Below are positions 6,708 to 10,522 of a DNA stretch of 10,522 nt, piece after piece; the stretch's first letter is position 1; each line of letters starts with the position of its first letter. A model generated the notes under the pieces. It was not told where the DNA came from. It searched no databases and saw only the letters and a program-made list of their open reading frames with translations. Made by a program: the position numbers and the translations under genes. Source of the stretch: JBGOUV01 sp041477815 (GTDB lineage Bacteria; Acidobacteriota; Terriglobia; Bryobacterales; JACQDG01); assembly GCA_041477815.1 (NCBI GenBank), contig JBGOUV010000247.1:1-10522 (forward strand). Direction: 5' to 3'.

Positions 6708-8375
6708 CTATGGTACCGTTCCGTATTCCAGGACCACCAGGGTCGCGTCATCCTTTTGGGGGAGGCCCGCGGTAAAGGTGGAGACAGCATCGAGGACAAC
6801 TTGGTGAAGTTCGCCGGCCGGAGCGGAATGGTGCCGGCGGACCAGCTCTTCCAGACGCTCCGATCCAAACGGCTCGCGGGCCGCGTTTTCGGCTTCGGTG
6901 ACGCCGTCGGTGTAGAGGACCAGCTTGTCGCCGGGCTGCAACTGGACCTGCTCCTCTTCAAACACGCTGCCGGGGAACAGTCCGACAGGGACTCCGGAAG
7001 CGTGCAGCGACAGGAGCTCGCCGCCGGAGCGCAGCAGCAGGGCGGGGCAATGGCCGGCGTTGGCCCAGCGGAGCAGGCCGTCCTCCTGGAGGGTGCAGTA
7101 GAAGACCGTGGCAAAGTCGCCGGCCCGGGAGCGCTCGAACATGTAGCGGTTCACCAAGGCCAGGATCTCGGCGATCCCGGCCGCATAACCGGCGCCGGTG
7201 AAGAGAGCGGCGACGGAGAAAGCGCCTTGCAGCAAGGAAGCCAGCAGCGCGGCCGAGACGCCCTTGCCGGCCACGTCGGCCACGACCACGCTCCACACGC
7301 CGGGCGAGGCCTGCATGAGGTCGTAGTAGTCCCCGCCCACCTGGAAGCACGGGCGGCTGTCGGCGGCGGCGCGCAACCAGCCGTCGGCGGGCAGCTTGTC
7401 CGGCAACAGCGTGCTTTGGATGCGGCAGGCCAGGGAGATCTCCTGGCGGAGGCGCCGGTTCTCGCGGGCCTCGGACCAGAGGCGGGCGTTCTCGAGAGCC
7501 GTGGAGGCCTCCGTGGCCAGGGCCAGCAGTAGGTCCTGGTCGCTGGTAGTGAGCTTGCCGGAGCGGAGGCGGGAGTCCAGGTAGAGCACGCCCAGGATTT
7601 CGCGCTCCCAGGAGGTGTCGCTGCTCTCGTCGGAGGTCAGGCGCAGGCGGGCCAGCGGCACGCACACGGCGCTGCGCAAGTCCAGGTCGTCGACGGTGGT
7701 GCCGGCGGGCCGCTGCTCGGGGTCGAAGGTCATGGAAAGCAGGCTGCGCCGCCGGCGGAGGGTGTCCCGAATCACCGCGGTGGGGACGCGCAGGTCTTTC
7801 TCCCGGAGCGGCCGGCCCTCGTTGTCGCGGGCCATCCGCATCTCCAGCTTGCCGCCGTCGGGCGACTGCAGCAGCAGAAAGCCGCGTTCGGCCCCGACGA
7901 TGGTGACGGCGGTATCCACCACTTCGCCCAGCACCTCGTCCAGCGACTGCGACTCCAGGACGCGGGCCACCTCCAGCACCGCCCCCAGCCGGCCCAGGTT
8001 GCCGGCCTTCGATCGGACCGCCACGGCGTCCAGCAGCGAGGGCAATTGGGACTGCGTGGCTTGGGGAGCGAAGACTACCTGATAGGCTCCGGTGCCGAAT
8101 TCGATCAGGTCGTTCGGCTGGAGCGCCCGGCGGTCGATTCTCTCGCCGTTGACAAACAGGCCGGACTTGCTGCCGCGGTCCTCCAGGTAGTACGTTTCAT
8201 CCCGGTTGACGACCCAGGCGTGCTCGCGGGAGATATGTTCATCGGGGACGATCAGATCACAGTGCGACAGACGGCCGATCCGAAACGGATTGTTGGTGAG
8301 AAGATATTCCCGGCGCTGGCCGTGGGGGGTTATCAGCACGAGCAACGGCGGAGCCGCGGCGGTCTGGGTAGTCAC
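6708..8375 (-). CDS. FHA-GAF-SpoIIE (PP2C-type) serine/threonine phosphatase
   Basis: I chose the GTG at 8375 (555 residues) because GGGAAG lies 7 nt upstream. An upstream in-frame TTG at 8417 (569 residues) has no ribosome site. Domains are in this order. FHA, about 11-102, has the phosphothreonine-binding residues Gly34-Arg35 (FRIGR), Ser49-Arg50-His52 (SREH) and Asn76-Gly77 (FVNG). GAF, about 128-298, runs from LGAVLEVARVL to ALATEASTALENARLW. A short helical linker with RRLRQEISLACRIQSTLLP follows. The SpoIIE/PP2C domain, about 340-552, has GGDYYDL (Asp349), VADVAGKG (Asp367), GDFATVFY (Asp420), LYTDGVTEA (Asp490) and KDDATLVVLEY (Asp542-Asp543). All expected metal-binding aspartates are present, so it should be active. 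It has no transmembrane segment. Such proteins usually dephosphorylate a regulator such as an anti-sigma-factor antagonist, but no such partner is in the window. Confidence 0.95.
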   Translation of the reverse strand: MTTQTAAAPPLLVLITPHGQRREYLLTNNPFRIGRLSHCDLIVPDEHISREHAWVVNRDETYYLEDRGSKSGLFVNGERIDRRALQPNDLIEFGTGAYQVVFAPQATQSQLPSLLDAVAVRSKAGNLGRLGAVLEVARVLESQSLDEVLGEVVDTAVTIVGAERGFLLLQSPDGGKLEMRMARDNEGRPLREKDLRVPTAVIRDTLRRRRSLLSMTFDPEQRPAGTTVDDLDLRSAVCVPLARLRLTSDESSDTSWEREILGVLYLDSRLRSGKLTTSDQDLLLALATEASTALENARLWSEARENRRLRQEISLACRIQSTLLPDKLPADGWLRAAADSRPCFQVGGDYYDLMQASPGVWSVVVADVAGKGVSAALLASLLQGAFSVAALFTGAGYAAGIAEILALVNRYMFERSRAGDFATVFYCTLQEDGLLRWANAGHCPALLLRSGGELLSLHASGVPVGLFPGSVFEEEQVQLQPGDKLVLYTDGVTEAENAAREPFGSERLEELVRRHHSAPAGELHQVVLDAVSTFTAGLPQKDDATLVVLEYGTVP

Positions 8376-8396
8376 GGTCGGTCTTCCCGTAAGGGC

Positions 8397-8402
8397 ATCA
8401 TA
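8397..8402 (-). promoter_or_regulatory. Candidate -10 element (TATGAT) for the phosphatase-memo pair
   Basis: The 66-bp gap between the sulfatase stop and the phosphatase GTG holds TATGAT on the minus strand, 21 nt before the GTG. A start about 7 nt downstream would give a short leader that includes GGGAAG, which fits the GTG choice. A TTGACC lies upstream but at 25 nt, too far for a normal -35. The call is weak, and the pair may simply be read through from the sulfatase gene. Confidence 0.25.
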
Positions 8403-8441
8403 GCGTATCCGCAGCAAGACCGGGCCGGGTCAAGTCGTAGG

Positions 8442-9869
8442 TCATGGCGCAGGCGCGGCGGCGAGCAGAGCGGCAAGCTCCCGACCCAGGCCGGCCAAGG
8501 TGGACCGCGCCGCCGGGTCGGCGATGCGGTTCCGCATCTCGTAAGGGTCGGCCCGCAGATCGTAGAGCTCATCCATCCCTCGCAGGTCAGTGTAGCGGAT
8601 GTACTTCCACCGCTCGGTCCGTACCGCCTGATAGCCCATGTTCGCCACGCGGGGAAACACCTTGTCGGAGAAATACTCCACCAGGAACGACTGGCGCCAG
8701 CCGCGCGTTTGGCCCCGCAGCAGGGGCACGAGGGACCTCCCGTGCAGGGGACCGGCGGGAGTGGCTTGGCCGAGTTCGAGCAGCGTGGGGGCGATGTCGA
8801 CGGCCAGGGCGGATCCGTCGATCCGGCTGCCGGGGCGGATCAGCCGCGGGTAACGCATCAGGAGTGGGATGCGGATCGACTCCTCGTAGGCCAGCCGCCG
8901 CTCCACGCTCAGGCCGTGTTCGCCGTAGAAGTAGCCGTTGTCGCTGGTGAAGATGATAAGGGTGTCGTCGAGGCGGCCGGAGCGTTCGAGCGATTGGTAG
9001 AGTCGGCCCAGACCTTCCTCGGCGCTGGCCAGCATGCGCAGGCGGTTGCGGGCGGTCTCGTCGTCGGTGCCGGTTTCGGCGCTGAGCGGCGGGACACCGG
9101 GGATCTGGCGCAGCAGGGCCGGCTTACCCTCGGCGTGGCTGCGAACGTTGGGGCGGCGGGGGACGGCGAGACCGGCGTAGAGCGCGCGGTGCCGGTCGGC
9201 GGGGCGAAAGACCGGCTCGCCCTCGATGCTGCCGTCGTCGCGCTGGATCATGTCCGGGTGAACGGCCTTGTGGGCCAGGTACAGACAGAACGGCCGCTGC
9301 CGGGGGCGTTCCAGGAAAGCCACCGCCCGATCGGTGAACAGGTCGGTGACATACCCGCGCACCGGGGCGCGCTTGCCTTGCTCGTTGAGGACCGGATCGA
9401 CGTAGGCCCCCTGACCCGGAAAGCTGACCCAGTAGTCGAAGCCGGGGCGCGGGGAGTCGTCGTTGCCCATGTGCCATTTGCCGATGTAGGCGGTTTCGTA
9501 GCCGGACTTCTGCAGGGCCTGCGGAAAGGTGCGGAGGCGGTGGCTTTGGGCGACCCGGGCGGTGTTGTCGGTGATGCCGTGGGTGTGGGCGTAGAGGCCG
9601 GTCAGAAAGCTGGCCCGGCTGGGGGAGCATAGCGGCGTGGTGACGAAGGCATTACGGAACAGGGCGCCTTCGCGGGCCAAGCGGTCGATGTTCGGCGTCG
9701 CGGCCCAGGGATGGCCGGCGCACCCGATCTCGTCCCAGCGGAGGTCGTCGATCAGGATGAAGATGATGTTGGGGCGGGGCGGGGGTGGCGATTGCGAGTA
9801 CGCAAATTTGCGTACCGGGTAGAAGGGCGCGGCGAGGAGCTGGCGTCGGGTGGGCATGGGCAGATTCAT
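8442..9869 (-). CDS. Sulfatase (type I, formylglycine-dependent, alkaline phosphatase superfamily)
   Basis: This 475-residue protein is a complete sulfatase that hydrolyses sulfate esters, substrate unknown. Metal ligands include Asp41-Asp42 (NIIFILIDDLRWDEIG) and Asp310-Asn311 (IIFTSDNGYFYGEHG). The catalytic motif is LCSPSRASFLTG, with Cys81 in C-S-P-S-R, the residue converted to formylglycine by FGE. GKWHMG has Lys131 and His133, and YLAHKAVHP has His200, Lys201 and His204. The C-terminal part has YQAVRTERWKYIRY and ELYDLRADPYEMRN, typical of the family. No FGE gene is in the window. The N-terminus (MNLPMPTRRQLLAAPFYPVRKFAYSQS) has a twin-arginine start, TRRQLLAA, but a poor hydrophobic core, interrupted by VRKFAY, which is encoded by an 18-bp palindrome. 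An internal ATG at 9857 (MPTRRQLL) is also possible. It is the first gene of the minus-strand cluster. Confidence 0.94.
   Translation of the reverse strand: MNLPMPTRRQLLAAPFYPVRKFAYSQSPPPPRPNIIFILIDDLRWDEIGCAGHPWAATPNIDRLAREGALFRNAFVTTPLCSPSRASFLTGLYAHTHGITDNTARVAQSHRLRTFPQALQKSGYETAYIGKWHMGNDDSPRPGFDYWVSFPGQGAYVDPVLNEQGKRAPVRGYVTDLFTDRAVAFLERPRQRPFCLYLAHKAVHPDMIQRDDGSIEGEPVFRPADRHRALYAGLAVPRRPNVRSHAEGKPALLRQIPGVPPLSAETGTDDETARNRLRMLASAEEGLGRLYQSLERSGRLDDTLIIFTSDNGYFYGEHGLSVERRLAYEESIRIPLLMRYPRLIRPGSRIDGSALAVDIAPTLLELGQATPAGPLHGRSLVPLLRGQTRGWRQSFLVEYFSDKVFPRVANMGYQAVRTERWKYIRYTDLRGMDELYDLRADPYEMRNRIADPAARSTLAGLGRELAALLAAAPAP
9798..9815. promoter_or_regulatory. Perfect 18-bp palindrome in the sulfatase N-terminal coding region
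   Basis: GTACGCAAATTTGCGTAC is its own reverse complement over all 18 bases. It occupies exactly codons 19-24 of the sulfatase gene (Val-Arg-Lys-Phe-Ala-Tyr). Its core CAAATTTG recurs in a second near-palindrome upstream of the gene. It looks like an operator or an inserted palindrome. The binding protein is unknown. Confidence 0.55.
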
Positions 9870-9992
9870 ATTACACCGCGTCCACCCGGCCGGATGGGAG
9901 GGTGTGGTGGGTCAATGGCCGGTCCCCAAATTTGCGGAGGCAGATCTCACTGCAACGAATACAGGCTCCGGCCCTTGTTATAGTATTTAATC
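9870..9992. other. Intergenic region upstream of the sulfatase gene and the ORF6N remnant
   Basis: This gap of about 120 bp separates the two divergent units. It contains the near-palindrome at 9923-9938. An AT-rich stretch begins near 9975 (TTGTTATAGTATTTAATCAT), which contrasts with the GC-rich surroundings and probably held the promoter of the ORF6N gene (TTGTTA 9975-9980, TATACA 9994-9999, spacing 13, too short to be convincing). On the minus strand TAATAT overlaps the sulfatase ATG. I see no other gene here. Confidence 0.5.
9923..9938. promoter_or_regulatory. 16-bp near-palindrome upstream of the sulfatase gene
   Basis: TCCCCAAATTTGCGGA is a palindrome with one mismatched pair. It shares the 10-mer CAAATTTGCG with the perfect palindrome at 9798-9815. 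The centres are 124 bp apart, one on each side of the sulfatase start codon (54 nt upstream of it and 63 nt inside the gene), an arrangement like paired operators. Confidence 0.45.
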
Positions 9993-10503
9993 ATATACAC
10001 TGTCTATATCGAGGTAGTCGAGCGCCGGATCTATTTGATCCGTGGCGAGAAGGTTATGCTGGATTCCGACTTGGCGGAGCTGTACCAGGTTCCCACCTTC
10101 CGGTTCAACGAAGCCGTAAAGCGCAACCGGAGACGTTTTCCCAAAGACTTCATGTTTCAGCTCACGAAGGACGAGGCCGAAGTTTTGACATCGCATTTTG
10201 CGATGTCAAAGAGAGGTCGCGGCGGGCGTCGCACCTCCCCGTACGGGTTCACCGAGCACGGAGTAGCCATGCTCTCATCGGTGCTGAACGGCGAGCGGGC
10301 CGTGCAGATTGAATATCACCATCATACGCGCCTTCGTCAAACTGCGCCAGATGCTGGCTGGCAGCAAGGAGCTGGCCACCGTCTGGAAGCTGTCGAGCGC
10401 AGCCTAAAGGCGCATGCTCGGGCCATCGCTGTTGTCTATGACGAGGTGAAGAAGCTCCCAGCCCCCCCCCACCTCCAAACGGCGGATTGGGTTTCAGACT
10501 TAG
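9993..10503 (+). pseudogene. Degraded ORF6N-domain (phage-type, KilA-N-like) gene
   Basis: My translation from about 10008 reads IEVVERRIYLIRGEKVMLDSDL then AELYQVPTFRFNEAVKRNRRRFPKDFMFQLTKDEAEVLTSHFAMSKRGRGG and FTEHGVAMLSSVLNGERAVQ, a clear ORF6N domain. There is no ATG, GTG or TTG start before the domain: the in-frame stop at 9981 is followed by TAT TTA ATC ATA, and the first start-type codon (TTG 10035) is inside the motif. An extra base near 10311 shifts the frame, so the expected NITIIRAFVKLRQMLAGSKELA reads in another frame. A loss near 10379 restores it (RLEAVERSLKAHARAIAVVYDEVKKL). One extra C in a nine-C run (10462-10470) shifts it again; in the corrected frame it ends SKRRIGFQT and TAG at 10501-10503. 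It is either a decaying gene or, less likely, carries several sequencing errors. The start coordinate is approximate. Its function is probably DNA binding; the family occurs in phages and as accessory genes. Confidence 0.8.
10184..10210. repeat. Perfect 12-bp hairpin inside the ORF6N remnant
   Basis: TTTGACATCGCA (10184-10195) and TGCGATGTCAAA (10199-10210) are exact inverted repeats with a TTT loop. The hairpin covers the codons for the conserved LTSHFAMSK motif. It has no run of T after it on either strand, so it is unlikely to be a terminator. Confidence 0.75.
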
Positions 10504-10522
10504 ACTATTGGCCGGCATGGGG

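Noticed and set aside
6704..7114. Upstream extension of the Memo frame
   Set aside because: It overlaps the SpoIIE catalytic domain of the preceding gene, which is certain. The ATG 4 nt after that gene's stop is a better start.
8046..9632. Long open frame on the plus strand (528 codons)
   Set aside because: It is antisense to the sulfatase gene, which has all catalytic motifs. The plus-strand product is low-complexity and unrecognisable.
9987..10196. Small minus-strand frame opposite the ORF6N gene
   Set aside because: The plus-strand frame has clear ORF6N homology. The minus-strand product has no motif.

Overview
The window looks like chromosomal DNA from a GC-rich, Gram-negative, environmental bacterium, most likely an acidobacterium of the Bryobacterales/Solibacterales type. 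The evidence is the gene mix: a DUF1549/DUF1553 protein paired with a Tat-exported DUF1501 protein, a CxPxR sulfatase, an FHA-GAF-SpoIIE phosphatase, a Memo-family 'AmmeMemoRadiSam system protein B', and an MscL with a cysteine-rich tail. Planctomycetes share several of these families, so the phylum is an inference. No rRNA, tRNA, CRISPR array, integrase or transposase was seen.

Layout. (1) 1-1920, minus strand: the 5' part of a Uma2-family (DUF820) nuclease-like gene cut by the window edge, a TIGR01777-type NAD-dependent epimerase, and mscL. (2) 1962-5358, plus strand: the DUF1549/DUF1553 gene and the DUF1501 gene, an exported pair. The 106-bp gap between them holds a modular inverted repeat. 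(3) 5366-5469: a second, longer modular hairpin exactly between converging genes. (4) 5483-9869, minus strand: sulfatase, then the FHA-GAF-SpoIIE phosphatase, then the Memo protein. The last two are separated by only 4 nt and look translationally coupled. (5) 9870-10522: a short intergenic region, then a broken ORF6N-domain (phage-type) gene on the plus strand with an AT-rich upstream patch, no normal start codon and three frame disruptions.

How the genes fit together. The DUF1549/DUF1553 and DUF1501 proteins are a known co-occurring pair of unknown biochemical function, predicted to act outside the cytoplasm. The SpoIIE-type phosphatase senses through FHA and GAF domains, and its start position and spacing tie it to Memo. 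The sulfatase may be co-transcribed or separately controlled: two CAAATTTG-centred palindromes flank its start codon. MscL and the epimerase both have a -10-like hexamer directly upstream of a start that lacks a Shine-Dalgarno sequence, which suggests leaderless transcripts.

No single clearly new system stands out. The strongest leads are the two structurally related hairpin elements with 8-9 bp internal units, the operator-like palindrome pair at the sulfatase gene, the extra N-terminal domain on Memo in an operon with a PP2C phosphatase, and the decaying ORF6N gene with its perfect 12-bp internal hairpin.
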